Positions 8,301 through 15,412 are shown, counted from the first letter of the stretch. The stretch: 64,000 nt of DNA from Hellea sp039977295 (GCA_039977295.1 JBDWDN010000012.1:806001-870000); one strand, 5' to 3'. Program-made: numbers and translations. Notes: generated by a model not told the origin, from the letters alone.

Positions 8301-9494
8301 GAGGGTGACACTACTGCCGGCATGGCTTTCTGCTTCTAGTGTTTGGAATTGTGAGAATTGAACCGCATTTATTTGAATTTCGTCAACAATTGGATCCCCG
8401 CCATTATTGTCGAATTGCAAAATCTCCAGGTTTAACAACGTATCATCGCGCAGGTCCGCCAGCCCTACGCCGCCGCGCGCTATTTCAAGGGTATCAACAC
8501 CTGTACCGCCATCAAAACTATTTCCTGCGCCGTCATTTGCTGCAAACATCGTAAGGATGTCATCTCCGCCGCCGCTTTCAAGATGGTTTACAGAAGAATT
8601 CGCAACAATATTGTCATTAAAGTCAGAGCCAATGACATTCTCAAACCGTATTATTGTGTCACCTGCTGCGTCTCCGTTAGATGCGGCACCTGAATTCAAT
8701 GCTACACTGACACCAGAACTCGAACCTGCATAGCTAAGTGTATCAATGCCCGCGCCGCCATCCAGCGTATCTGCGCCCGCGCCGCCTTCGATAATGTCAT
8801 CTTGCGAAGACCCTGTGATAGTTTCATCGTCTCCATCGCCGATAATGGTAATGGTTTCTTCTTCAAGGTTGTTCCAGTCTTGAAAAGTCCAACCGGAAAT
8901 ATCTAGCGTGTCGTCAAGATCACCATCCATACGGATAATGATATTATTGATGCCGCCACCATTAGCGCCATCTATGTGGAGTGTGTCACTAAGTTCGCTC
9001 GAACTGATTTCTTCGGCATAAAGTTCAATCGTACGGTCACCGCCAGCAAAAAAAGAAAACTCAATCTCTTCGATATTATCAAAATCCATACCCGTAGCAT
9101 TGAGGTCAAAATATCCTGCTCCTTCAATCAAAAGGCGGTCATGTCCCGCGCCGCCATCCCATTCGCCGAGATACTGAACCCCTGCGATATCAATGATAAA
9201 GGTGTCATCTCCATCGCCGCCGTTCAATTCATCTGTTCCTCCGCCGCCATTAATCGTGTCATTGCCGGCAAAGCCGTTAATAGTATCATCCGCGGCCGTT
9301 CCGTTAAGTGTATTGTCTCCTGCATCACCGTTAATCGTTGCAAAAAGCGGCCCGGGCGGTGTCGGCGCATTTACGGGAGCGGTATTTGGCGCGGCTACGG
9401 ATAGCAGCATTGCCTTTTGATCCGTGTCTAAAGACAGCGTATCAAAATTAAATTCGGTTAAAACGGTGTTAGAAAAACGATCAAGAAAATACAT
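5319..9494 (-). CDS. Giant RTX (hemolysin-type calcium-binding repeat) exoprotein
   Basis: A 1391-residue acidic protein built almost entirely of RTX nonapeptides (GGxGxDxLx), for example LNGGDGDDTFI and LIGGDGADALNGG, dozens of copies in all. The nonapeptide blocks alternate with a module of about 95-100 residues: a DxxxY.xSSxVxVxLxxGG strand pair, then GDAAGDxYxxIExVxGSxFND. Each RTX block should fold as a Ca2+-dependent beta-roll. There is no Sec signal peptide, and the C-terminal tail (last 60 or so residues, ending FDYNEIG) lacks repeats. Both fit type I secretion, but no HlyB/HlyD/TolC-type genes lie in the window. No catalytic domain was recognised, so an adhesin, matrix or surface-layer role is more likely than an enzyme. 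The ATG at 9494 has GAGGG at proper spacing. The adjacent divergent regulator carries the same modules. Confidence 0.88.
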   Translation of the reverse strand: MYFLDRFSNTVLTEFNFDTLSLDTDQKAMLLSVAAPNTAPVNAPTPPGPLFATINGDAGDNTLNGTAADDTINGFAGNDTINGGGGTDELNGGDGDDTFIIDIAGVQYLGEWDGGAGHDRLLIEGAGYFDLNATGMDFDNIEEIEFSFFAGGDRTIELYAEEISSSELSDTLHIDGANGGGINNIIIRMDGDLDDTLDISGWTFQDWNNLEEETITIIGDGDDETITGSSQDDIIEGGAGADTLDGGAGIDTLSYAGSSSGVSVALNSGAASNGDAAGDTIIRFENVIGSDFNDNIVANSSVNHLESGGGDDILTMFAANDGAGNSFDGGTGVDTLEIARGGVGLADLRDDTLLNLEILQFDNNGGDPIVDEIQINAVQFSQFQTLEAESHAGSSVTLSIFMDTETILDLSGLTVTGFIEAGDNITITGDADSDIITGSSANDIINGGAGNDTLSDGAGIDILMGGSGDDIFLVNAANNDWASFDDVFDGGEGIDTLQMTGWGFVDVDSVFDLAAGTYTQGSQVAILTNFENFDSSTTDAGSFETVLGTDGDNIIQTGEGANTIDGRGGNDTIVGGLGDDTLIGGSGNDTLDFSGATSGMMFTDFDDNGATAAQDTGQGLDTIRGFETVIGSAFDDVIEMRGESNDSNNVRSVLAGAGNDTVTETFLLPGDSADGGDGVDTFIYDELGEGMIFDMMTGVLTDEFGNLFSSFINFENVMGTNDVNRTDDIKGTDGVNEISGRAGNDTIDGRGGDDILDGGDGDDTFIGGAGADSHDGGAGSDTITYINSASRVIVDLALGGTEGDADGDVYSNIEVLEGSNFNDILTGTAGDDAISALLGNDRIDGGAGDDFLYGGAGADTFLGGAGADFMRGDSGFDSVDYRGATSRVAFNVDTGGTVGDAAGDTYITIERYYASNFSDTITGSDANEFFYGEGGNDTINAGGGIDRIYGGDGNDIQRGQDGNDLLYGSAGNDQMNGGTGFDIASYEFATSRVVLNLASGGTLGDAAGDTYFGIEVVRGSAFNDIIAGNNSANELRGLDGDDTLNGGGGNDRLIGGDGADALNGGTGADIAVYTDASAAVQLDLAGGGSSGEATGDSFSSVEWVWGSDFNDHITGDSANNRLEGRDGDDVLNGASGNDRLLGGDGNDTINGGDGVDTIFGQSGNDILSGGAGNDFFFGSAGGDSMDGGADFDTVSYLASSSGVIVNLQTGGTGGDAAGDSYVSIERVLGTGQDDSIRGSDGDNTLLGNGGNDYLEGGLGTDTLIGGAGTDSYGYNTTNSGSDFINGFSTAGEIIYILGGDAAFDTFAEVMAAGSDAGSNAVFDFGGGNTLTIVGQNLADLDAGDFDFGGTPPAQTLIDIDNFAQEPLSFDEIVELHGSHASQTVFDYNEIG

Positions 9495-9702
9495 GACTTA
9501 CCCTCAACTTGCGCCTCAGCGCGTTAATTATGCTCAGTGGGATACATGCGCCATCAGGTTTCGTTTAATAATTAGCCCGACAGCGCATGCCATTGCGCCC
9601 ACATTTTTCAGTTATGAAAGTTTGGACCTTTCTGTGCCCCATCAGACACGGCCCGCGCAATCATATCTGCAGCCTTGATATCTCTTTTGAAAAATGAAGT
9701 CC

Positions 9703-9719
9703 TCAAGATGACCTCAAGA
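9703..9719. promoter_or_regulatory. TCAAGA direct-repeat pair A (candidate operator)
   Basis: TCAAGA-TGACC-TCAAGA: two identical hexamers with starts 11 bp apart, one helical turn. This is the geometry bound by dimers of OmpR/PhoB-type winged-helix domains, the class of domain in the adjacent regulator. The pair lies about 210 bp upstream of the RTX start codon. Binding is inferred from spacing and location. Confidence 0.45.
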
Positions 9720-9730
9720 TTATCTCATTT

Positions 9731-9748
9731 ATAAAATCTGAGTTTTAT
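9731..9748. promoter_or_regulatory. ATAAAA/TTTTAT palindrome
   Basis: ATAAAATCTGAGTTTTAT has perfect 6-base arms around a 6-base centre. It sits between the two TCAAGA pairs, so it could be an additional protein site or AT-rich promoter DNA. In AT-rich sequence such a palindrome can arise by chance. Confidence 0.25.
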
Positions 9749-9778
9749 AGGTGAAGACCCACCACCCAAGAGAGAACG

Positions 9779-9794
9779 TCAAGAAATGTCAAGA
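9779..9794. promoter_or_regulatory. TCAAGA direct-repeat pair B (candidate operator)
   Basis: TCAAGA-AATG-TCAAGA: a second pair of the same hexamer, starts 10 bp apart, 76 bp (about seven turns) from pair A. It ends 24 bp before a candidate -35 box, an activator-like position. A single inverted copy, TCTTGA at 9817-9822, overlaps that -35 box and could serve autorepression. Recurrence of an exact hexamer in phased pairs is the evidence; the binding protein is inferred. Confidence 0.45.
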
Positions 9795-9818
9795 TTTCCC
9801 GGCGTGGTTTGTTTTTTC

Positions 9819-9847
9819 TTGATTAAATTTGCAGATGGACTTTTAAT
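9819..9847 (+). promoter_or_regulatory. Candidate sigma70-type promoter for the RTX-domain regulator
   Basis: TTGATT (9819-9824), a 17-bp spacer, then TTTAAT (9842-9847), placing the transcript start near 9854 and leaving a short leader before the GTG at 9877. Two mismatches per hexamer from consensus; plausible but unproven. Confidence 0.4.
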
Positions 9848-9876
9848 GCATTGATAAGTATTTGGGGAGGTAGACT

Positions 9877-11286
9877 GTGATTTATGTGTTCGACGACTTC
9901 CGTCTGAGTCCTACGGGATTTACACTCACCAAGAATGAGTCAGAACGTAACATTGAACCCCAAGTTCTTGACCTCATTGTTTTACTCGTAAAAAATCACG
10001 GTCAACTTATTACCAAAGATGATATTATTGAGAAAATTTGGGACGGCCAAATAAGAAGCGAAAGCTCTATTAGCACATTGGTATCTCAAGCCAGAGCCGC
10101 CCTAGATGATAGCGGGAGGTCACAGAAATTCATAAAAACCGTTCACAATAAAGGCTATAAATTTATTGGCGATGTTACTGTTACTGTGCCAGGCGAAACG
10201 GATAGGCAAGACCCTATTGAAACAGATCTCTTAGAAACCCCAAAGCCTGAAAAGCAACTACCGATCAAGGCCATCATGTTTGTCAGCGGCTTGGTCTTAG
10301 TTAGTTTTGGATTGATCAAAATGTCGACAGGATTCGTGCCAGATGAAACCCGCGAAGCGACCACTATCTTAGACAATTCAATTCCTGAGAATGTAAATGA
10401 GTATGCGAGAACTGGGATTAGCCGCAATCCAAATATTGTCCCAAAAGGCAAGGCCGTGACCTTTGCCATCTCTGATCATAGTGTTGGCGACATCATAGAT
10501 GGCGGCGATGGGTTTGATACATTAGACCTCAGCACATACACAGACGGCGGCGTTTTTGTGGGCCTGCCCGGACAAGTCGCCCGTGACCGCAAATATAAAA
10601 AAGGTGAAGGGGAATATAACATCCTAAATATTGAAAATGTTATCGGGACACCTCAAGATGATCTTATCAGAGGCAGCATTTTTCCAAATGTTATTCGCGG
10701 TGGCGATGGGGATGATCAATTATTTAGTTATGGCGACCAAGATGTAATTTATGGAGGCCCAGGAGATGACTATCTAAATGGCGGATATGAACTTGATATT
10801 ATATATGGCGGCCCCGGCAATGACCGCATTCTTGTTGCCACCATCAGTCGCGGCGATCATATGGATGGCGGCGACGATGAAGACACTTTTGATCTCAGTA
10901 AATTTACAGCCTCACCTTATTATGTAGACCTCTCCAAAGAGTTTTCACGAGAATTAAGTGACAGAGAAAAAGATATCTACAAAATTGTGAATGTTGAAAA
11001 TGTCGTCGGCACACCAATGAATGATACTATCATCGGCGACCTAAAAGATAACGTTCTTAAAGGCGGGGGCGGCAGTGACGTTTTAAATGGTGGAGACGGA
11101 GACGACATAGCTGTCTATCAAGGTGAATATGTAAATTATGTTTTCAGCATAAACGAAGATAACAGCCTCAAAATAACGGATAAATTTGGCTATGATGGAA
11201 TCGATAGTGTTACTAATATCGAGACATTTAGGTTCTCTGACAAAAGCCTGACGATTGCAGAGATAAAAGAAAACATGAAGCCCTAA
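9877..11286 (+). CDS. Membrane-bound winged-helix regulator with an RTX calcium-binding ectodomain
   Basis: A 469-residue one-component regulator of unusual architecture. Residues 1-98 are a Trans_reg_C (OmpR/ToxR/CadC) winged helix: NIEPQVLDLIVLLVKN, LITKDDIIEKIWDG, then SISTLVSQARAAL and FIKTVHNKGYKF. A proline-rich linker leads to one transmembrane helix at 129-148. Residues 205-412 are RTX repeats (GGDGDDQLF, YGGPGDDYLN, YGGPGNDRIL, GGGGSDVLNGGDGDD) interleaved with two copies of the DxLDLS...NIENVIGTPxxDxIxG module seen in the giant RTX protein opposite. A typical RTX terminal segment (VTNIETFRFSDKSL) follows. Predicted topology is DNA-binding domain inside, RTX domain in the periplasm. 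Start is GTG with GGGGAGG 6 bases upstream. Calcium or RTX-protein sensing is inferred; the fusion itself is read directly, with no frameshift. Confidence 0.88.
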   Translation: MIYVFDDFRLSPTGFTLTKNESERNIEPQVLDLIVLLVKNHGQLITKDDIIEKIWDGQIRSESSISTLVSQARAALDDSGRSQKFIKTVHNKGYKFIGDVTVTVPGETDRQDPIETDLLETPKPEKQLPIKAIMFVSGLVLVSFGLIKMSTGFVPDETREATTILDNSIPENVNEYARTGISRNPNIVPKGKAVTFAISDHSVGDIIDGGDGFDTLDLSTYTDGGVFVGLPGQVARDRKYKKGEGEYNILNIENVIGTPQDDLIRGSIFPNVIRGGDGDDQLFSYGDQDVIYGGPGDDYLNGGYELDIIYGGPGNDRILVATISRGDHMDGGDDEDTFDLSKFTASPYYVDLSKEFSRELSDREKDIYKIVNVENVVGTPMNDTIIGDLKDNVLKGGGGSDVLNGGDGDDIAVYQGEYVNYVFSINEDNSLKITDKFGYDGIDSVTNIETFRFSDKSLTIAEIKENMKP

Positions 11287-11318
11287 GCTGGAAAGCCCCA
11301 TTTCCTGAAACCCCTAAC

Positions 11319-12866
11319 CTAAAAATAATCGCCCTTGGCCGGTTCAAGTTTGGATAAGAATTTTTTTGCTTGATCTAGAAGGCCTCGTCGTATGTCCTCA
11401 TCCATTTTCGCTAAATTTCTATAAGCCATGGACATGCGGTTATTGCCAGATAAAGCTTTTTCATTTCTCGCAATGAAGTCCCAATAAAGACTATTGAACG
11501 GACACGCCGCCTCGCCGACACGTTCTTTGACGTTAAACTTGCAGGAACTGCAATAATTACTCATCCGGTTTATATAAGCACCGCTGCTGGCATAAGGCTT
11601 TGAGCCTAAAAGCCCGCCATCACCAAACTGGCTCATGCCCAAAGTATTCGGCAATTCCACCCATTCAAAGGCATCAATATAGACAGCTAAATACCATTCA
11701 TGAAGCTGCTTAGGGTCAACGCCAATAAGCAGCGCAAAGTTACCCGTTATCATTAAGCGTTGAATGTGATGGGCATAGGCATGGTCAATTGTCTGACCAA
11801 TGGATTGGGATAGGCAATGCATATCCGCATCCCCCGTCCAATAAAAATCTGGGAGGTATCGCTGCGCATCCAAAGCATTCTCATGAAGATATTCTGGCAT
11901 CTTAAGCCAATAGATACCGCGCACATATTCACGCCATCCAATGATTTGGCGAATATAACCTTCCGCCGCGTTAAGAGGTGCATGTCCATCTTTATAAGCT
12001 TTCTCGACAGATTCGCATATTTCAAGAGGGCCAAGAAGCCCTGCATTTAGATACATCGACAATAAGGAGTGATAGAGAAAGGGCTCCCCCGTGAGCATGG
12101 CGTCCTGATAATCGCCAAAGCGCGGCAAGACGTCTTTAATGAAATAAGCTAAGGCTTCTTTTGCGCCATCCCGCGTTACAGCAAAGAAAAAACCATCGGC
12201 GCTCCCAAAGCGGTTTGGAAAGCGCGCCTTGACCATCTCGACAACCTCTTGGGTAATGGGGTCAGGCTGAAATCGCAAAGGCTTAGGCATGAATAAATCA
12301 TCCTTGGCGGGTTTACGATTTTCGGAATCATAATTCCACTTACCGCCTTCAGGCTTATCACCATTCATAAGCAAATCAGTCTTCCGCCGCATTTTGCGGT
12401 AGAAAAACTCCATACGATATTGCTTGCGTCCCACGGCCCAAGCCGCGAACTCGTCATGAGTCGCGATGAAGCGGTGATCAGGGGTTATTGTCGTCGGAAT
12501 GCCTAGGGTCTGCTCCCAGCCTTTAACGGATTCTAGAACGCGATATTCAGAGGGCTCGCAGACACGTATCTGGGAAATATCATGCCGCGCAATGGCTCGT
12601 TTCATTTCATCTGTGAAACTATGGGTGTTTTCCGTATCATCAAGTTTCGCATATTCAACGGCCCAACCCTGAGCCTCAAGCTCACCGGCGAAGTGCCGCA
12701 TGGCAGAGAATAAGAAGATGAGCTTCTTTCGGTGATGCGGAACAGTCTTAGCCTCTTCGGCAACCTCCATCATCAATATAACACTATCATCAGGGCTACT
12801 AATGGCCAATGAAGACAAGCCATGAGACAGTTGATCCGCAAATATTGGAATAAGAACTTTAGTCAT
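11319..12866 (-). CDS. FeS-type cryptochrome/photolyase (PhrB-like, (6-4) photolyase family)
   Basis: A 515-residue member of the prokaryotic FeS-BCP cryptochrome/photolyase family, which repairs (6-4) photoproducts using FAD, a lumazine-type antenna and a [4Fe-4S] cluster. The N-terminal Rossmann-like antenna domain begins VLIPIFADQLS. The C-terminal helical FAD domain contains IRQIIGWREYVRGIYW, HAYAHHIQRLMITGNFALL and WVELPNTLGMSQFGDGG. The four cluster cysteines are visible: one in DMHCLSQSIG, two in NYCSSCKF and one in EAACPFNSLYW. The ATG at 12866 gives the family's N-terminus; TTG/GTG codons six residues earlier are alternatives. It is divergent, across 45 bp, from the DUF2256-SDR pair, its usual genomic company. 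Confidence 0.92.
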   Translation of the reverse strand: MTKVLIPIFADQLSHGLSSLAISSPDDSVILMMEVAEEAKTVPHHRKKLIFLFSAMRHFAGELEAQGWAVEYAKLDDTENTHSFTDEMKRAIARHDISQIRVCEPSEYRVLESVKGWEQTLGIPTTITPDHRFIATHDEFAAWAVGRKQYRMEFFYRKMRRKTDLLMNGDKPEGGKWNYDSENRKPAKDDLFMPKPLRFQPDPITQEVVEMVKARFPNRFGSADGFFFAVTRDGAKEALAYFIKDVLPRFGDYQDAMLTGEPFLYHSLLSMYLNAGLLGPLEICESVEKAYKDGHAPLNAAEGYIRQIIGWREYVRGIYWLKMPEYLHENALDAQRYLPDFYWTGDADMHCLSQSIGQTIDHAYAHHIQRLMITGNFALLIGVDPKQLHEWYLAVYIDAFEWVELPNTLGMSQFGDGGLLGSKPYASSGAYINRMSNYCSSCKFNVKERVGEAACPFNSLYWDFIARNEKALSGNNRMSMAYRNLAKMDEDIRRGLLDQAKKFLSKLEPAKGDYF

Positions 12867-12911
12867 AAATATTATACGCACCAAACCCTGTTACGATGCG
12901 TATAAAGTTCT

Positions 12912-13049
12912 ATGGCCCACAAGAAACCTAACCTGCCCCAAAAAGACTGCGCCGCCTGCGGCCGTCCCTTTACCTGGCGTAAGAAATGGGCCCGCGTGTG
13001 GGATGAGGTCCGTTACTGTTCCGAAAGATGTAAACGAGCGAAATCATGA
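12912..13049 (+). CDS. DUF2256 zinc-ribbon-like mini-protein
   Basis: A 45-residue protein starting MAHKKPNLPQKDCAACGRPF and ending YCSERCKRAKS. Two CxxC-like pairs (CAAC and CSERC) around a tryptophan-rich basic centre mark the DUF2256 family, probably one zinc site. Its stop overlaps the next gene's ATG as ATGA, so the pair is translationally coupled. DUF2256 genes commonly sit next to cryptochrome/photolyase genes, as here. Its molecular role is unknown; nucleic-acid or enzyme-partner binding is a guess. There is no strong ribosome-binding site. Confidence 0.85.
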   Translation: MAHKKPNLPQKDCAACGRPFTWRKKWARVWDEVRYCSERCKRAKS

Positions 13050-13792
13050 CACTTTTACTGCCCTCTATGGGTAATGACCTAAGAATTATCGTCGTCGGGT
13101 CTAGCGGCGGCATTGGCGGGGCATTTATAGATACCCTCTCCGCGTCCGATCAGGTCGGGGAAATCTATGCTTTATCGCGCCAAGGTCAAAGCCATGCCTC
13201 TACGAAGGTCGCTAATCTAACATTTGATTTCACGGATGAAGGCAGCATTGAAGCCGCCGCCGAAGCCCTGCGCGTGACCGGCGCCTTTGATCTTTGCATC
13301 ATCGCGACAGGTTTATTGCAAGGCGAAGGTATATCGCCAGAGAAAAACATGCTGGCCATGTCGTTAGACGCCTTTCAAAAAAGCTTTTTGGTCAATACAT
13401 TTGGCCCTGCCGTTACGGCGAAATATTTTCTACCCCTCATGCGTCGCGACCGTAAAGCCGTCTTGGCGGCGTTATCAGCAAGAGTAGGGTCAATATCTGA
13501 TAATCGTATCGGCGGGTGGTATGCTTACCGCGCCTCAAAGGCCGCGCTGAACATGATTATTAAGACGCTTTCGATAGAATTTGGCCGACGTTTCAAGGAG
13601 ACCGTCATTATTGGGCTTCACCCTGGCACTGTCGATACGGACTTATCAAAACCGTTCCAAGGCAATGTGCCCGAAGGAAAATTATTTACACCAGAATTTA
13701 GCGCGCAGAAGCTGCTAAGCGTGATTGACCAGGCTAGACCCGAAGATAGCGGCTCACTCTTCGCCTGGGACGGCAAAAGAGTCGCGTTCTGA
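13046..13792 (+). CDS. SDR-family oxidoreductase (C-factor-like)
   Basis: A 248-residue short-chain dehydrogenase. The NAD(P)-binding glycine motif is VGSSGGIGGAF near residues 17-27, the active-site serine is in LSARVGSISD, and the YxxxK pair is in YAYRASKAAL. LHPGTVDTDLSKPF is the C-terminal loop characteristic of CsgA/C-factor-like SDRs. Start is the ATG overlapping the DUF2256 stop. Its last 39 bases overlap the convergent hdaA gene. The substrate is unknown; its link with photolyase/DUF2256 suggests a role in cofactor or stress metabolism (inference). Confidence 0.87.
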   Translation: MTLLLPSMGNDLRIIVVGSSGGIGGAFIDTLSASDQVGEIYALSRQGQSHASTKVANLTFDFTDEGSIEAAAEALRVTGAFDLCIIATGLLQGEGISPEKNMLAMSLDAFQKSFLVNTFGPAVTAKYFLPLMRRDRKAVLAALSARVGSISDNRIGGWYAYRASKAALNMIIKTLSIEFGRRFKETVIIGLHPGTVDTDLSKPFQGNVPEGKLFTPEFSAQKLLSVIDQARPEDSGSLFAWDGKRVAF

Positions 13793-14392
13793 GCGGGTTT
13801 TCAGATACTTAGCCGCGAAAGTTTTAGTTAGGTCAGCCTTTGCGGCTTGAGCTGCGATTTCTAGTTCCGCCGCTATATCGCGCTGCGCCGCAATTGTGCG
13901 GGTTTGATACTTCAATAGATATTCGATCAGATCTTGGGACACTTGACGCCCCTGCTCCTCAAATAAACGTCTCAGAACAGGCTCCAGGATATCATCGTCA
14001 TGCTCCTTTAATGCCGCGAGAGGCGTATTCACTAAGCGCGAATGCAGATCTGGCAAAGCAACGTTCCACTCAGCAGGAGCCTTTCGCGCCGTCAGCAAGA
14101 GACCCTCTAGGCTTCCGTTCAGGGCTTCATTCATAATTGCAAATAGCTCTGCTTCATCACAGCTATCAGCATCATCAACAAACCGTCCGCCGGTTTCAGC
14201 GGCCCAGGCGCGACCAATATGTGTTTTTCCCGATCCCTTTGGGCCTATCAGCATTAATATAGGGGACGGCCAATCAGGCCAAGTCTTCACCGCGGTCACC
14301 GCGTCAGCGTTACAGGCACTGACAATGAATGTAGCGAAGCTGCTGCTAAGTGATGGCGAGAGATCTAGTGGTATTTGTGGAGCTGTCTTCAC
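13754..14392 (-). CDS. hdaA: HdaA-like DnaA-related regulator of replication
   Basis: A 212-residue DnaA-related AAA+ protein of Hda size without DnaA's C-terminal DNA-binding domain. The N-terminus (PQIPLDLSPSLSSSFATFIV) contains the clamp-binding-like QIPLDL motif expected of Hda. The P-loop is IGPKGSGKTHIGRAW, the Walker B-like segment FVDDADSCDE, and sensor-type residues lie in LPDLHSRLVN. In alphaproteobacteria HdaA with the beta clamp stimulates DnaA-ATP hydrolysis to limit reinitiation. The start is GTG (14392) with AAGGCG upstream, six bases after the DUF2066 stop, so the two form an operon. The 3' end overlaps the convergent SDR gene. Confidence 0.85.
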   Translation of the reverse strand: MKTAPQIPLDLSPSLSSSFATFIVSACNADAVTAVKTWPDWPSPILMLIGPKGSGKTHIGRAWAAETGGRFVDDADSCDEAELFAIMNEALNGSLEGLLLTARKAPAEWNVALPDLHSRLVNTPLAALKEHDDDILEPVLRRLFEEQGRQVSQDLIEYLLKYQTRTIAAQRDIAAELEIAAQAAKADLTKTFAAKYLKTRSERDSFAVPGEE

Positions 14393-14398
14393 CGCGCC

Positions 14399-15412
14399 TT
14401 AGAAACGCCCTCTGCGGCCAAAAATAACGCCTAAATTGGGGTCTGAACGAACTTCAACACCCTTGCCCGCTAATTCATTGCGCAAACGAGACATATCCCC
14501 GCCATATGTAATCGTCATAAGCGCGCCATCTTTGGAGAGCGCGTCCAATCGCGCATCTTGAATTTGCGCCGAGCCATTAATCACTTCTTTGAGGCTTAGC
14601 CATTCGCTGTGCGTGCCATATAAAATCGAGACAGGCATTTCGACGGCGTTCTCAACGCGGCTCACTGAGACCTTCTTCCAATCACTTTCTAGTTTTGAAA
14701 TAATCGCTTGCGGGCCGCCATTGACCGAAAACGTCTTGCGTTGCCCGCTATCCAGCGACACGTCTGATATCTTTACATAACCGCCTAAATCATCGGCGAC
14801 GAGAATTTGCTGGACATTCATAGCCGCCCCTAGCTGTTTGAGCGCAGACATATCAAGCGCGGCAATCGCCGCGATTGAAACCGGCAAGGTCGAAGCTTGA
14901 TCGGCCGTCATTGAGCGGATGGGTGTCAAAGCATGCTGAGCGCCGCTCTTGGGCCAAGCTTTGAACCAATCACTCTCTAGATTAATTTGGCCATTGCTAA
15001 GCGGCACAATCAGGCGGTCACGCGATTGCGAAGAGACCATGGTCAAATCGGCTTGACGTAGATAGGCTTGCATGGCGCTCGGGTTAAACCCGACGGAGAT
15101 ATCGCCCAGATACCGCGTCGAAGAGCGTTTCTCGTTATCAATCTCCATGGAGCGGATCAATTTTGCGGCATTCTCTTCTGAGATTGGCACTGTCCCCTTT
15201 TCAGCGCGCTCGGATTCTAATGTCAGGCGCTCTAGTAAATTATTGGCCGCGCGGGCCTGCCCGCTACGAATGGCTAAGGTTTGGGCTTCAATTGGTGTCT
15301 TGCCCGTTGCATCAACAGGGATGCCTGAAACGGTGAATGGGTCGGCGGCTTGCGCGAGGCCGGCCGCCATCAAGAACAAAAAGCCAATAAGAGTCGTAAT
15401 AATCTGTTTCAT
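14399..15412 (-). CDS. DUF2066 domain-containing exported protein
   Basis: A 337-residue protein with a clear signal peptide (MKQIITTLIGFLFLMAAGLAQA, cleaved before ADPFTVSGI). It matches the alphaproteobacterial DUF2066 layout: FTVSGIPVDATGKTPIEAQTLAIRSGQARAANNLLERL at the start, then YLGDISVGFNPSAMQAYLRQA, and MTITYGGDMSRLRNEL near the end. Function is unknown; it is expected in the periplasm. The start at 15412 is chosen for the signal peptide. It is divergent from purM and leads the hdaA operon; close association of DUF2066 with purM and hdaA is common in this class. Confidence 0.8.
   Translation of the reverse strand: MKQIITTLIGFLFLMAAGLAQAADPFTVSGIPVDATGKTPIEAQTLAIRSGQARAANNLLERLTLESERAEKGTVPISEENAAKLIRSMEIDNEKRSSTRYLGDISVGFNPSAMQAYLRQADLTMVSSQSRDRLIVPLSNGQINLESDWFKAWPKSGAQHALTPIRSMTADQASTLPVSIAAIAALDMSALKQLGAAMNVQQILVADDLGGYVKISDVSLDSGQRKTFSVNGGPQAIISKLESDWKKVSVSRVENAVEMPVSILYGTHSEWLSLKEVINGSAQIQDARLDALSKDGALMTITYGGDMSRLRNELAGKGVEVRSDPNLGVIFGRRGRF

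Larger units (their letters stand above)
9495..9876. other. 382-bp divergent intergenic region between RTX gene and RTX-domain regulator
   Basis: No plausible gene lies in this gap. It is AT-rich, especially at 9685-9860, and must carry the promoters of both divergent genes. It holds two pairs of TCAAGA direct repeats, an ATAAAA/TTTTAT palindrome and a sigma70-like promoter reading rightward, each listed separately. The left part (9505-9690), nearer the RTX gene, shows no pattern I could assign. Confidence 0.7.

Noticed and set aside
5349..9420. Many open frames on the plus strand opposite the giant RTX gene, for example 7513-7929 and 8976-9404
   Set aside because: They are low-complexity Pro/Ser/Ile shadows of the Gly/Asp repeat codons; none has a good start site or family resemblance.
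5319..9494. Periodic DNA repeats that could be mistaken for a CRISPR array or satellite
   Set aside because: The periodicity follows codons of RTX nonapeptides and is imperfect at DNA level; there are no constant repeats with unique spacers and no cas genes.
9731..9748. ATAAAA/TTTTAT palindrome as a main operator
   Set aside because: Kept only as a weak site: the sequence is AT-rich and the palindrome is not repeated, unlike the TCAAGA pairs.
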